In this document: in pieces, positions 1 to 14,522 of the stretch
How positions within the stretch are numbered: the stretch's first letter is position 1
Layout: each line of letters begins with the position of its first letter
Assembly (NCBI RefSeq): GCF_022458985.1
Contig: NC_061779.1
Span: 18,335,001 to 18,399,000 of the forward strand
Source: Mugil cephalus
Lineage: Eukaryota; Chordata; Actinopteri; Mugiliformes; Mugilidae
Direction: 5' to 3'
DNA: 64,000 bases
Notes under the pieces: model-generated
The model's input: only the letters and a program-made list of their open reading frames with translations
Told to the model about the DNA's origin: nothing
The model's database searches: none
Position numbers and translations under genes: made by a program

Positions 1-3000
1 AACACCAGTCCCGCTCAGGAGCTCAGCCCTGCCAGCAGCGACAGATTCCAGAACTTTCCATGGTCCCGCGTCGCCATGCCAACAGGTCTTGGCACGACAC
101 AGCTGTCCTGATCTGCACACCTGGCCCACCAAGAGTCCCGAATCACCTCTCCTGTCACTGTGTGATGAACAGGTCATTTACAACCCAAGTGTTTGTGTGT
201 TTTTAAGAGTTATGGGCCCAGGTAAAGAAAACACCGTGGCAGTGGACCTCCTGTGTGTTGCCCTAATCAAACAGGGCTGAGAACCTTAGCACTGTATAAT
301 AGCCGAGCTTGAATTTGTTCAGACTTGTACTGTGGAAAACCCACACAGAGGGATATTCAAAAAGAAATTGCATTATGGAAATGGTGCCCAGTAAACATTT
401 GTCTTGTTTGTCTTTGATAGTTGAGTTTTTTTTAATGGTTACAGCTCAGACATAGAGGAACAAAGGGCAAACAGTAATAAGTACCTTCTATTTAAGTACG
501 GGGAGTTCGGTTCTCACACATTATTTGACATATTCAACGTGTTATCTTACCAGTGTGACAGACTTTCTCAAATACTTGCAGATGAAGAGGAGAGCACACT
601 GGTTGGTTTAGTTTAGGGGTGAGCTAACAGTTAGCGCTACAGGCATGACCACCCCAATCCATCATCCATTAGTGTGAGAAGCGATGCAACAATTACAATA
701 TAGTAGCACTAGAAAGGATAAAAATATTAGCTTTTAGTTAAGAAATCTATGAGATAAAATATATCTTATATATAAATCATCTAACGCCTTTGTACAAAAT
801 TTACATTATTGTGGACACTGTATGAAACAATGGCAGAAAGTCTGATGTATAAAGACAATTACCTGTTCAGATCAGATGTTTCTGACAAAAATGAACCAAT
901 GAGACTTTTTGTACAAGAAATTACACCTGAGTTCATCAATGCCAAGTACTGATACTATATATATAGTATAGATACAGTGACATATATAGATACAGTGACA
1001 CAAACACCTGTGTGTTTTACAGAAATAACAAATTTATCTGCATGTTGGTGCTAATGTGCCATCCTCACCTTATCTGAAGCTAAGTTGAATCCCAGTAGAC
1101 TTTGACCCTGACAAGCTCCTCTCAACCAGCAGAAACTTTAGGGAAGTGAGTCTCTTCATATCCACAGCAGGACGAGGAAGAAGCCACAAAGCTCTAAACC
1201 TTACTGCAGTATGTCAAGTTATTCTAAACGACTTTGTTACTGGTAAACAAGGACAGACATCACATTGATTCACAGTACCAAATAATAAATAAAGATGGAC
1301 GGTGAAGAGGAACGTTCTGGTGAAGCCAAAGCAAGTAGAGCTCCCCCTGGTGACTGGCTGCAGTATAGGTCATAAACTCCACCACCTCCATGTTAGCGGA
1401 TGGGACTTGGGCCAAACTAATACACATAAAATTATTTGACGCTACAGACACATGATGTGACCTCATCATGACTATCAGTTGCCAGGCCAGTCACTCAGTG
1501 AAGCTCAGTGAGAGTAGGAAAAAAAATAATAAATAAATAAATTCAGGACATAATCTAACTTTTCTTTGTAACTGGTGGAGGTAGTACTGAGTATATGAAC
1601 AAAATGGAAATGTAATGGAGTCTGGTGGAAGTGTGGGCATGTCATGAATATCACGGCTCCACGTGGTTCCACTCTCGTACCGTACTGCACAGATTCTGCC
1701 TCCAAACTCGCAAGAGGATGCCGTTATCCCTGGGAGAATAGCATCCGTTTGGCCAATGCAAGGACATGGGTATGCGTTGTCCATATTTATATACAGTCGA
1801 CGGTCAGTACATAGGATAAGGACAGAACTGGAAACATTAGAAATTTAAACAGTGGAGAAATAAAACAATAAAAAAAACGTGAACACATCTTCCTGAGTTG
1901 TGGGAAATGAGAAATGACACCTTAAGCTATTCAGTATTTCAGCAACTTTGCTTGGCTGCAGTCCTCGGCACATGCTCATGATGTTCTACTTTGTCACATG
2001 ACAACATAAGGAAACAAGGTTATGATCTGACCACACAAGGTCTGTTTCGCAACTCAAGAACAAAGAAATCCCTGTGACGTCTGCTCCTGCTGATTCTGTT
2101 GGGTACAGAACATAAAGACCAGATGATGCTGGATGGTCTGCGACGATCATACTTCAATAATCACTTATGTCTGTTGCATTTGTTTAAAAAAAAAAAAGTC
2201 ACTCGGCTGGCAGTGAAGAACAGTAGGTTTTTATTTAAGTTGAAGGATATTTTGTTCCCTGCTAGCCGTGCTGAGTGGAGCCACTCTTATTACCTTCCTG
2301 GGAGGTATGCTGACGAAATATGTGCCGTGAAACTGTAACACAGGCACGGCCAGATTAATGACAGTCAGCATATGCAGCGAAGAACTGGGGCATCAAACCT
2401 GGTGACAACTGAAAGGTGATAGCGATCCTGAGGGCAGTCGCAGGCTGCTCTGTAAACAGGACAATTTTCTTGTCTGTTACCTTTTCCATGTCATTCTTTG
2501 ACAGCATCTGGCTCAGATGTAGATGTGTCCTCCAGTCAGTTGTGACTAGCCACTCTAATTCAATTATGGAAAAACCATTTCAAAGCCTGATATTTAAGGA
2601 GGAGAAATAAGAGGTTATGCACATCATAAAAATGCACATTTCACCTGGTGTATCTTGGCTGGACATTTTTATAAGAAGCCAATTGGAGTTTTTAAGTGGT
2701 GTGTGCATGAGAGGGATTATTTCTTGCTCTGTCTCCATGGATGTGGTTGCCACCCATGATATCTCAGTTTAAAGCTACACACAAACACACTCTCACACAT
2801 TACGGGTGGAGCGCAGGGGGAAAACATGATTTGTGTGTCGATGTCCGGCATGTGAACATTTTGATTGATGGGCAGCTAAAAAACACAGGCTGATCCTTAT
2901 TAGAGGCTGTAGGCTGCCAGCTCTGAGGGATGCGTGGGCATGTCCTCCTTGGTAAATGATCAGGTGTTTGACTGTCTGGTAGGAAGGAAGTCCTTATTAA

Positions 3001-4469
3001 TGTTGAGGAGAAGGCTGAGGCTCAGCAACCTCAGGCATGCTTGCCCACACACACACGCAGCACCGGCCTGCTCTCACTGTGGTTCATTACTGTACAGGAG
3101 GACTGGTGTGCTCTTACATGAAAACGTCCTGATTGGGAACAGATATCTACAGCTGTGGAGGTGTTAAAATAAATCTATCAACATCTTTGACTGTTTTCAC
3201 TCCCCAGTATTATTTTTTCCTTTTGCCAGACTCTGTTGCATCAAAATACTTTATTTCAGCTGGGGGTGAAGTAGACCAAACTTGTAGACACAAAATAGTC
3301 ATCATTATTATCTTACACTATGGCAAACTTGTTAGCCAAGACTATATACACACTAAACACACTGACTAAGGCACATCAGCATTTAGAGTTGGTGGGAACC
3401 CGATAATGCAATGTTCACTCTGCTTTTGGCTCTGATGAACAGTTACACAAAATGTGCTTATTCATTTTCTTGCCAAGAGCTACTTAAGATTAATACCAGT
3501 CATCTGCTTATTGCCTTATTGGCGTAGCCACATGCAAAGACCAGTTGAGTTCATTAAGAGACAGAGACAGAAACACATGTGCACTCAATTGGATGATCCT
3601 GCTACCATTCAGTAGGAATGTGCGATGACTTATTTACCGCCATAGCTCATCTGTGGCTAACGGCTAAATGAGGCTTCTCATCAATAATATGGAACTGGTT
3701 TGGATATCATAAGGTGGGTGAGGAACAAACGTATTCCATATGCAAAATTTGCAAAAAAAAAACCCTAATAGCTAAGGATAATAAATTTATTCCACCACTT
3801 GAAGTGCAACCACAAGCCACAGTACGACAGAATGGCAAAATTTATTGGGATACATTCTTTAGTCCATATGCCTACCAATCAGATCCACTTTAACGTAAAC
3901 AAACTTTAACTCCAGACCAACTTTCTGCTGCAAAGATTTTGTGTCAGGCTAGCTTCCAGGCTGGTCTGCCTTTGTGTATGACTTACAAAGGTCACAAAAT
4001 TCACTGACAAAACACTACAACAACAAATTCACACTCACAGCTAGCAGCAGAGTCAACAGATGAAGACCAGATGCTAAACAGCACATCGGCTCTCTCCATG
4101 GGAAATCTGAGTACAAAGAAATCCCAAAATGAAACACTCATCTAACATAAAGTATTACCCTCAATCTGCAGGAAGGCGTTTTCTTTTCAGCTTAAAATAC
4201 CACATGAATGCAAAGCATACGTTAGTCGGGGATTGTGCTAGCACTCCACAAATCAAGACAGTAGGAAGTGGTCAGGGTTCCTCTTGGACCACGTCAACAA
4301 GTTAGTTCGTTGTAGTAGCTGCTGAAGGAGGAGCAACAGGGTTGCATTAATGTGGATAAATGTTTGTTTAAAAAAAGAGACAAAACTTTTCTTTGTTGAA
4401 ACTGTTGAATGTGTTTAATTAACACGTTAAGTGTACATGCAGTACCTTCTTTCTTCAGTCTGCTCATGC
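1..4469. other. Noncoding flank, no gene recognised
   Basis: Six-frame reading shows only short open frames without recognisable domains, signal peptides or paired splice sites. The DNA is AT-rich with ordinary low-complexity patches, such as a short duplicated motif (atagatacagtgaca) near 966-1000. Nothing here supports a gene. It may hold distal regulatory DNA of pthlh, but I see no specific motif that proves it. Confidence 0.6.
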
Positions 4470-4586
4470 AAAATGAAACGCGATTAATAAAGATTAAGAA
4501 TGAATGATATTTAATCGTGATTAATCGAAATTAATCCACAGCAACACTGTGATTAATCTAAATAAAAATCGTTTGACAGCACTAAC
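4470..4586. mobile_element. Probable hAT-type DNA transposon end (fragment)
   Basis: The stretch carries repeated gattaatc/attaatcg motifs, then a ccacagcaacactgtgatta core, and ends in aatcgtttgacagcacta. This resembles the terminal part of a very common fish nonautonomous hAT-like repeat family as I remember it. Only one end is recognisable and there is no transposase. The family assignment is from memory and uncertain; that it is an interspersed repeat is likelier than the exact class. Confidence 0.45.
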
Positions 4587-7280
4587 CATAACATATATGA
4601 CGCACAGCTCGCATTACAATTCTGTGATTCCAAGTAAAGCTTTTTTTCAGAGTTTACTCTAATACTCTAATACTACTATACTGAAATGTTGCAAATATTG
4701 TTAATATTAATTAATTAATTAATATTAATATTAATTATTAATATTAATCGTAATATTGGTTTTCAGTATAAAAATATTAAAATATCAGCATTTTAACTTT
4801 TGCTAAACCAGCGAAGTACTTGAGTGTGTCTTGATCACAAGTGTTCTTACCAAAAACTGAGTGAACTCAACCTTTGTTGCTCATGTTCAACCACTGTGTT
4901 AATGACAGTCGCATTCATATTCTATAGTAGCAAATGGGGCATATTCATATTCAACGAACACATGAACATGATCAACAAATGTTTTTTGCTGTGGTCATGA
5001 CCAAATTTAACAATCATTTCTAAAATTAATATAAATTGTGAATCAGTGGCCATATTGTAAAAATATAAATAAATGCATAAACATATTCTTTTAAAAGTAA
5101 GTCTAGCTTCATAGCTGCTACACAGTTGCTGACTTTGTTTGGTGTTTGTTGGGGACCAGGTACTGTAGAATATAGTGGGGAAAAAATGTGCTGAAACATA
5201 GAAATGCTCGGTAGATTAATTTCCCAGAGGGCTCATCAAAATTCTTCCACCTATAAGGATCCAAAATATTGATGATTGCAGCCTTAAGGTCTGTATCTTT
5301 AAACTTAGCGAAATGTGCTTTTGGGCGGGCGTGGGAATCCCCCTTTCCTTCCACTGATATGCACAGAAACGCCAGCGACCTGCGAAACGAACACATCACA
5401 CCTACACAGCCACTTCACTCCCACCATTAACACCGAACTTTAAGCGTCTACAACAGCTCTTTTCCCCCTGTAATCCATCTGCACCACAAAGCTCAGGCCT
5501 CCTTGGGGACAGTGTAATATAAACATGTTCAGCTTGCCTCAGTATTTCCAAAGCCACCCACACCAGCCATACCCCAATCCGAGAGAAAGGGGATCTAGGT
5601 CTGAATCAGTGCTGCTTTATTTACAGCCCTTACAAAACAAACTTTTAAAAGCTAATTCCCTTTTGCTCATGCAGTGGAGAGGCAGTGAAAGCCCGGCCTT
5701 ATGTTACAGGGCTGTGAGACCGTGGGCAGCACAAAACAAACACTTGTGAGCTCTGCCTTCCTTCCTTTGCTTTACAAGGGGATGCAGATTGGAGAAATAT
5801 GTTGGCTGTTGTGAGCAAATCCGCTTCATGGATTTAGACTGTTGGAAAACCACAGTCGGACAGAAAACAAGCCGCCTGGCCAGAGCCCATGTTTGAATTA
5901 CACTTGGTGTTGATTTATCTCCTGCCCAGAGTATGTAATCGAATGTCTAATGGACTCACTGTTCATTAGTAAATTAACACTTCTGAACATTTACATCATC
6001 AAGGCCAGGCACATGTTTTCAATTTATGAAAGAAAAAGTTATTTTAGAGTTTTTGCTCAAAGGGTGGGGATATTTTTCTCTGTAGGAACCGTTCAGAGAA
6101 ATATAGAATTACAGAACAAGTTTCGTCAACTGAAGGTCAGCGAAAGACCACAACATCTCTTAACTCATGCCCTGTAAAGATTTAATGGGAATATTACTGA
6201 CAACTTTAAAGGAAATGTGATATTGTGGCCTGTGTTGAAACACCACTCACAAAACTATCACACATTTAGGGTCATTTTCTCAGCTCAGCAGACAAAACTT
6301 GATGTGCGTTTATAAATGTTTTTGAACATGCCAAATAATAACTCAATGTTTACGACTTTCCTGTCTTGATTTTTTTTCTATTTTACTTTCCATCTGATTT
6401 TGGTTAGTGGCAGTATTTTATACTTTTGTTCAGGAGACAGAGGAGACATACACGCAAGTATCCATTGGGTCATTTATTAGGGAAGTTCTCATTTATTGTG
6501 TCTCAATACTCGACTGAGCTCATGTAGTTTTAAAAGTTTGTCTGTCTCTGTTTGGTCAAAACCTCAGTAACAAAAGATGCGTGTGTCAGTAAAAGCACAT
6601 GAGGTCACTCTTCACCACATTTGACTGTTTTAACTTTATGAACCAACATCTTCAATAAAGCAACAAATCCAATCTTTGAATATTGCCGATTTAATTGAGT
6701 CTTTTATAGAGAGTTCTGATGAAGACCACATACTGAAGCCTAACAACTCGTAAAAACAACACAACAAACATAACACATCCCTTCTTTATTTTAGCATCAC
6801 TGAGACTGACCTTTTTCTGAGTCTTTTTGAATATTTGTTCTGTCTGTACCTGCCTATAATTTAATAACATATAAAAATGTTTGCTTTTGGATTCAGCTCT
6901 GGGGTATTTTCCCCTAAAGTATGCAAGGCAAGTATTTTCTTGAATAATCTCAACCCTGACAACGTGATGGGAAACGGTTGGCGTTGTTGGTGACGTCACC
7001 CGTTTAGAAAGCGCTGCGTTGGCCGCCATGATGTGTTGCTGCGTCGAAGAATGTGCAGGCAGATTTTTCAATACGTGACACATTGCAGGGATGATAATGT
7101 CCCAATAAACGGCTCTGTCGCTACCCCCTGGTGTGTGAGCGGCGTGTTGCACTTCACTTACAGCCCCACGAGTCTTGCGTCCACTGTTCACACTATGAAC
7201 GGACGCGTCATTGCGTTGCTCGCGTTTACTGTGATCCAGGCCTTAGTGTGTATATGGGTGTGCACGTGTGTGAGGCTGTG

Positions 7281-7282
<2 letters not shown>
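4587..7282. other. Noncoding spacer
   Basis: No gene is supported. An AT-only palindromic patch of alternating ttaatt/aatatt units lies at about 4698-4750. The stretch 6990-7250 is more CpG-rich than its surroundings and leads into a retrotransposon-like tail at 7405-7480, so it may be part of the same old insertion. Confidence 0.5.

Positions 7283-7351
<69 letters not shown>
7283..7351. repeat. (GT)n microsatellite
   Basis: An almost perfect GT dinucleotide run of roughly 34 units. It creates a spurious Cys-Val repeat in one frame, which should not be read as protein. Confidence 0.95.
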
Positions 7352-7352
<1 letters not shown>

Positions 7353-7404
7353 ATATATTTGTCTGTAGGTGGGATTCTTAATTTTGTTTCTTGTTGTAAT
7401 GTTT

Positions 7405-7480
7405 TACGTTTTTACTCGTGTGAAGCACTTTGGGTTGCATTTTTTTTGTAGGAAAAGCGCTATATAAATAAAGTTTGATT
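7405..7480 (+). mobile_element. 3' tail of a LINE/SINE-like retroelement
   Basis: The segment reads gtgaagcactttgggttgca, then a T-run, then aaagcgctatataaataaag followed by tttgatttg. This is the form of 3' tails shared by fish non-LTR retroelements. A related tail occurs at 55349-55415, which supports a dispersed family. No reverse transcriptase frame is present upstream. Confidence 0.5.
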
Positions 7481-8552
7481 TGAGTTGTTCATAAAACACA
7501 TGACAGAAAGAAAAGCAGTTGATCCTCACATTTGAGGAACCACAATTACCTAATATCTATATCAGAGAGTTCCTGTTTACTTCAGTTTTCACACGCCCAA
7601 CCCAATGTAACACTGACAATGTCTCCATCTCTGTCATATCTAACTTTTCATTACTCTTTGCACATATTAGGATGATGATCTGCCTGAGAACGGCACTTTA
7701 ATTACACGTGTGTAATCCACTTATTAATCCTCTCTTTAAAGTGTTTCTTTAAACTACACTGGCTTAGTAATGGATTCTACTTAGTTGGATCCTTCCACTT
7801 CTCAGGTTAACCTTGATATCCTCCCATGGTCTCGGTGCTTTAAAAAGTGTGCAGTGTTCTCCAGTTCTCTTGGAGAAGCAGAAAATTGAGAGGTGAAAAC
7901 TGAGGCCTGGGAGTGCCGTGCCAGTCACTGTGCCCTGGTGAGAACGAAGCGGGTGGCCTCGCTCGACGCAGGATAAAGCTGTCCAGAGGCTGCCTTCAGC
8001 ATCCGTGTCTGTCTGCCAAGCACTGCTAGCATGTCCCAGGGCAGGCTGGGAGGACAAGACCGCTCAACAAGGCCTCTGCATTGAGTGCCGTCCATTTAAA
8101 ATAACCTATGGATAAATAAATACAAGACCTAAGTTCACTGTGCAGTAATTGGCCAGGAAACCAACAGAGACAAGCTCATTTACAGTAAATGGATCAGCTT
8201 TGAGTCGGTGAAGTGCACTTGGCTCACACTGCGCATTATAACGATTTGGAAATTTCAAGTGAAGCGTTTTCTTTTTCAGCGCTTAAATATTCACACCGAA
8301 ATGTCCCAGATATGTTTTCAGTGGGGAAACACAACACTGTATCTGTGTGTCACATAAAGTAAATTGAGCATGATGTTAAATATAGAAACGTTACAGGCAG
8401 TGCTTTAAGATGACGTGAGGGCAAATTAACACGGGATGAAAACAAGAGGAGTGTGACAAACACTGATATTAGGCAAGTTTCTGTGTGCAGTTTTTTATTT
8501 TAACCTTTCGAGGACTTTCAGAAGCATGCGCATATGCTCTCTTTCAGTCTTA

Positions 8553-8553
<1 letters not shown>

Positions 8554-8605
<52 letters not shown>

Positions 8606-8613
8606 ACACACAC
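8554..8613. repeat. (CA)n microsatellite
   Basis: A CA dinucleotide run of about 25-30 units with one GA interruption. Nothing coding is seen around it. Confidence 0.95.
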
Positions 8614-11600
8614 GGTGGTTAGTCTGGCCAACCATGTTGACCCACAGGCTTAGCTGTGGTTGCACGCTGGACGCAAAGCACTCATTAACGATTTGAGCCT
8701 GCTCTTCACTTATGCAAACAAACAGACTCAGCCCGTCATTACCGTAACACCATGTGTGTGTGGTCTTCTCAATCAGGCCTCTATTGATTCTCCAATTTTC
8801 ACAGAGGCTGAGGCAATGCAAAATGGCACGATTTGTCAAGGGAGCGGAGGACGCGGAGCACGCCGACTTGTGGCACGCTTCAAAACCGTCCGTATGCCAG
8901 GGGGTGCCACATTTTTCACTGGCCTCAAATAGTAGACAGTAGTTGCTGCAGCCGGCACGAGTCTGTTCCACAGGCATCACACCAAGCCACAGGACATAAA
9001 ACACCACAGGAGGTTTTATGTCGCGTGTAAAATGCCATCATAACCGAAGGCGCTTACCCCTCTCGACCGACCCCACTTTCTGCACTCAGACAGAGCTATC
9101 TTTACATGGACGTGCAGCGCAGAGACCGACTGTAAGCGCTGCTGTGTGTGTTGCTTGGCAGCTGGGCAAACGTTTATGGTAATGTTTTGGGTGATAGGTC
9201 AGGGGCAGAAGGGTGGTGGTCACTGGTGGCGGCTGTGTGGGGTTTCAGGCCACGTCCAGCTGGCCTGGGAGCTGCCTTTGAGGTCAGGAGAGTAGGGAGG
9301 GGCATCAGACATTGGGCAGCTTGTGGTTTGGGTTTGGGGGGCGAATAAGGAGTGAGGAGCACCCCCACCCCGGCTCTTATTCCCTAGAGCCCCGAGCACA
9401 GGACCGCTGCAGAAAGTCAATCACCCAACTATCTGCCAACGAGAAATGCTAATGTGGTGGGCATCTCACGGGGCCAGGTCAAAGACTCAAGCTGTGGTCT
9501 TGTTTTTCTGCCTTATGGATCACATCTAGGGTATGGTCAAAGACATGGTTGAGCAACCTTCATGGAATATATACTGTAAGTATAAGAACAGGTCAGCTCA
9601 GATGAAGGTAGATCTGTGCCAGGCAGGAATCATTTCATCTTAGAAATACATTTTACAGGCAAAATGTCCAATGGCAGATATTTCCTGTCTGAAAAATAAT
9701 GATTTAATGTACCTGTGCTGTAGACTGGAGTCTGGACAACATGCTTTTGTCCTGGTCGGACCTCCCCGACTCACTGTCTCCAGGAACTTGACATTTATGG
9801 TTAACATGAAAAAAAAATCTAGTTGTAAATAAGAAATCAGCCCCAAAGCACTAGCTGAGGAGGATTATCATATATCAGGCAGGAGAAACAGAAACAGACA
9901 AATCTTGCAGCGACTTTCAGATCAAATAAACGCATGACGGAGGAGGCCATGTTTGGCTAAGCCTGACGAGGAATTAGGTAATGTTCAGGATGTACGCCTC
10001 TTAAAGCGCGGAGCAGTGACCCTTCCCTGACATTCTGACTAAACAGTTCATTGTGCATTGTGGGTCAAAAGCTGAAAGCTGCAGTAAAAAAAATTCAAAA
10101 GCTGTGAATTGACATTTCTGCAATACAGCGGATGTGAAATGGTGAAATAATGTATTGAAATTTGTGAGAAATCGCTCAAAACAGCTCTGCATCTGTGTGA
10201 TCAGGTTTGCACTGTGACCGACCAAAAAGAGAATATTAACATTTTTTGGCATTATGTAAATGTTTAAAAATATGTTCAACAAAAACATACCCAGATGACT
10301 TTAAGCATAATTAATATACCATCTACCATGATGAGCATGGCAGAAATCTCAGTTTTTTACAGGACTGATGAGGCTTTAAATCTCTGCCACTCATGCATGT
10401 TTTTGCAGGACCCAAGTCAGACCCGGCCCTAATTACATTCAGTCTAATTGGGGCAGGTAGGGAAGTTCTGTGAGGATAATAAAAACCGTGAACTGTGAAG
10501 TTGAGGACAAATAAGTACTTTTACATATTGTTTGCAACTGTGGCTGCTCATTAATTGGTGAAACCTCAGGCTTCTGCCAGTGCTGGTGCTGAATGTCCCC
10601 TCTATTTGGGTTGGTTCTTGTCATGGGTCTATTTGGACCAGACCTGGAGACATTCAGGTCTGCTCCACTGTGGGTCTCTTTCTAGAAAATGAAGGCAATT
10701 AAGAACTGTTTTGTCAAAACAAGATAATTTAAAACTAAAGTGGGGAACTTTTATACAAATAAATGCTTGTTACATTCAAGGCCTTGACATTCAAGGCCAA
10801 AGTTGACACAGCGCTGATGCATCAGTAGCTGGAATCTTTCTCTGTATTTCCAAGTGCACTGGAGTTGCAGATGTGTTGTGTGTGGAGACGTTCCCGCACT
10901 GGCGTAGAGGTGGTAATGGGTTTTACATGAACCACTAACACTTTTTCTGAGTTGAGGATGGGTGCAACTGCAGCGACGGAGACCAAGTAGCCTTTTCCAA
11001 TTTGGAAAATGGCAGACACTACAATGGACAACTGAATGTTACTAATGTAACTAAGGTTGTATTAACACAAACTAGAGAGGTAACCCTTGTTTGACATTCA
11101 GACTAAACAGACCTTAGGTCATGCTTGTGTCAGGCTGGCAACACCCACAGAAGTTTCTCTCCCCACTAGTCTTTTAGAACTGAAAACCCACTTGAGCCTA
11201 CTTGTTTTGAGGCATATGCATGTGTCAGCAGTGTCTATGCAATTGCACCAGAAGTGCAAAGAAAAATGTTACGCTCGCTATAGAAATTCTAAAAAATAAC
11301 CCTCGTTATGTAAGGTAAGTAAATTGAAATGATACTGCTTGAAGAAAAACCCATTTACTAGCTTGAGAGTTAGCTGACAAGTCATGTGAATCAGAATCTC
11401 AGTTAAATGAATAAATGAAAAACTGCAACTACTTATTGCACCTCACCGATAAACAACTTAGAAACATTCTTCATAGGGAGATAGATACACTATGGATATG
11501 CATAGCTACATAAATATAATTTAAGAATGACTCATGGAAAGCTAACTATGGATTTCTTTCTAACTAAATAAATCACTCTTTAAAATAAACCGCCAACCAA

Positions 11601-13983
11601 AAAGAAAACAGAGCCGATCAATTTTAAAGTTCGTCTCCTGAGCGTTTATGAACAAAACGCTGCCTCAGTGGCAGAGCTGTTGAAAATAGCTGAACCAGAA
11701 GAAGGCAAGGAGGAATAAAGAGAATTCCTCGGGTGACAGTTATGATTGGTAGGTGTGAATGATCTGCAGAAAACTCGTCCAACTACCCACAATACGACAT
11801 TATAAAGCATGCCTCAAATGAACCAACTGAAACGGCCCGTACAGTAACTCACCGTTAAAAAACCATTAAGAGGGAAAAGTAACTCTGCAAAAGTCATTTT
11901 TCAAGTGAGGTTTTCCAGGATAACAAACCCAAAGTTCTCATGTGAACAAATGGCCAAGCGATCAAAGCCCTGACTCCATCATAATGGGACCATTATCAAA
12001 TACACTTTAAAACCTCTGATTTTGGTCTTTGCAGCAAACTATATACTAAAGTACAATGTGAAGTTTGGCATTTTATATGGATGAATTTAGACGAAATGCT
12101 CAGAATTACATTTTTTTATTTTTTTAAAAAACAGGTTTTTAGATGTTTTTAGTCTTTTCACTTTAATGCAACGTTCAAATTCCTCTTCCAGGTCCAAAAG
12201 TTTCCCAGCGTGAACGGTGCTTGGAGTCATAGGGGAGGGGGTCTGTCAAGCATTAACAAAATAATACAGGATATTATAGTGACAAGGAATGTAATTATAC
12301 AACAAAGGCAGGAACTATAACTGCAGCTAAAGTCAGGATTTATGACATAACAGGGTGGGACGATACGGGGAATCGGTGCAACACATCTAAAAATAGACGC
12401 TGAATTTATGCACGAAATGAGGGTGTTTCTCTAAGTGTGTATGAGTTGGTTACTTGGAACGGGAGGGAAAGCATTCTGTTAAAACCGGGGAGGGTGTGTG
12501 TACAGGTTGTCCTATACATACCGGTGTGAAGTAGGTGCAGTGTGAAAAGGATGAAAAACGGACAGGAATACTGTTCTGTGTTGAGAGTGCAATTTAGCAT
12601 GAATCAAAAGCAGCTTTCCTGGCTCCTGTTCCATACGCTGCAGTCTGCCAGGAAATGGGATTTTTTTCATATTTTTTTGCAGGTAACGGCTTTGCAGAAT
12701 GGAATCAGATGAGGTATTTTTTCCCTGCCGAATGTTAAAGTGTTGGAAGTTTGGGGCAGACTCACTGGAAACAGAAGAAAGCTGAATTTTGCAGACAGCA
12801 GGGGGGTCTGCCATATATTTGTCCCAGCCCCAAACCCTTTCTGGACCTCTTGCTGAATTGAATCATGACTGCTTGTAAAATACTGAGCCCTCTATTAAGT
12901 AATTTACCACCAACTGGTCTCCGGTCTGGCTTGAAGTGATTCTACTAATCATCACTGCACATAGAAATAATTTATGGGTTTTATTCATTAGGGGAAAATG
13001 CAAGTGATTCCATCCAGTAAAAGAGCTAGGTACAGCAGCCACATAAATGACTCAGGGTTTTGAATAGACGGCATTCATCTTAATCATCTCGGTAATAATA
13101 TGTAAGTATTAGTATTTTAAGAGAATGTATTCTTAATGAATAAACCGTACGGAGTTTTAAAAATATTTTAAACAATGTAACAATGATAACAGATGCAAAA
13201 AAAAATAAATAAAAGAATCACTGGTTAATAATCAAGGTTTGCAGGTCGAGTTTCTGCAGTTAATAAATGAAAGTAACAGCAGCATGAGTAGCAATATTTT
13301 GGATTCAAAAGTTAAAAAATAAAATTAAAAACACAAGAGCACATCTGTATGTACAGTCCATATAAAGGCCAGATAAGGACTATGGCTTGATCATACTTGA
13401 CACTATGACACAGTAGAGAACAGTCAGAAAAGATTCTAACACCTTCGTGCAGATCATTAATGCTACCATTACTCGGTATTGCATCTATGTTTTATAGTGA
13501 TAGGGAGCACAGTTTTTCATCACATGCCTGTCATGGTAAAAGCCTTTACCAACCAGTGTGGCACCAAATAGAAAACACACCAGCGAGTGTTCATTTTAGA
13601 CCATGGTGCAAACTGCAAATGCAACAGGCCAAGCTAACATGCATACAGTGGTAATGCTAAGTTGCTACGTTTAGCACGTCTACCACTTACGTATAGGAAG
13701 AAACACACAGCACAGCTGAGAGTAATGGGAATGTCATTAGTAAGTACTGGACTAAGTGCAATTCTGACCACACTGTAGAGTCTGATTAAAGTCACGGCAT
13801 TGACCAAAGGTGCTGTTCACCTTCGGGGGAACATGAATGTCTGTCCCAGATTTAATGGTAATCCATCCAATCATGGACAAGTGAAAGGACATTTCATTAT
13901 AACCCACTAATGGGAGACATTGGGCGCTGCTAGAGGAGACACAGGAGAATCACAAAAAATGTATTATGTGTGAGTCATGAATA
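8614..13983. other. Noncoding spacer upstream of pthlh
   Basis: Open frames on both strands are short and lack domains. Short blocks such as 10420-10460 (cctaattacattcagtctaattgggg) look like homeodomain-type ATTA sites. That is weak evidence and common in AT-rich DNA. I see nothing else. Confidence 0.5.
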
Positions 13984-14522
13984 TACACTGATCAGACATA
14001 ACATTATGACCACCTTCCTAATATTCTGTAGGTCTCTGCTGTGCCTTCAAAACAGTTGTGACTCACCAGAGAACGGACATGGGCCATTTGAGGGTGTCCT
14101 GTGGTGTCTTGAAACGCAATGTTGTTAGCGGGGGCCTTTGGGTCCTATGGGTTGAGGGGAGGGGAGAGGGGCCTCTGTGGATCGGGCTTATTTCAGTTCA
14201 TATTCAGATACTTGATCAGTTCTGGATCTAGTGAATTTGGAGGCCAGGTCAACACTTTGTGCTGTTCCTCAAGTTTTATTTAGTTGTTTCTAAACCATGT
14301 TTGTGTGTGTGTCTATGTCAGGCTTGGGATGGTTGCTACCATCAAGGAGTGTCATTGCTATTGGGTGGGGGCGTCTGGTCTGGTCTAGGTGGGTGGTACA
14401 TGTCTAAGTAACATCCACATGAAGGTCAGGTCTAAAATTTTCCCAGCAGAACAGTGAATTGTCACAAGATGGTCGATGTCATTTACTTCTCTGGTTTTAA
14501 TGTTATGGCAGATCAGCGTGGA
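13984..14522 (-). mobile_element. Decayed, internally deleted Tc1/mariner-like transposon
   Basis: The left end reads tacactgatcagacataaca followed by ttatgaccacc. The right end is its degraded inverted copy (ttaatgttatggcagatcag). Inside are remnants of a Tc1-like transposase gene running on the minus strand, for example gaatttggaggccaggtcaa and taagtaacatccacatgaa. The element is ~540 bp against ~1.3-1.6 kb for a full copy, so most of the gene is lost and what is left has no open frame. A second copy of the family lies at 31500-31923 and a fragment at 34171-34280. Confidence 0.8.

Noticed and set aside
6691-7191. 166-codon minus-strand frame
   Set aside because: No signal, domain or homology recognised; the region overlaps CpG-rich probable repeat DNA.
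7033-7368. 111-codon frame with Cys-Val repeats
   Set aside because: The repeats are translation of a (GT)n microsatellite; no domain or splice context.
8495-9007. 170-codon minus-strand frame
   Set aside because: It runs through the (CA)n microsatellite, has no domain and no conserved motif; a chance frame.
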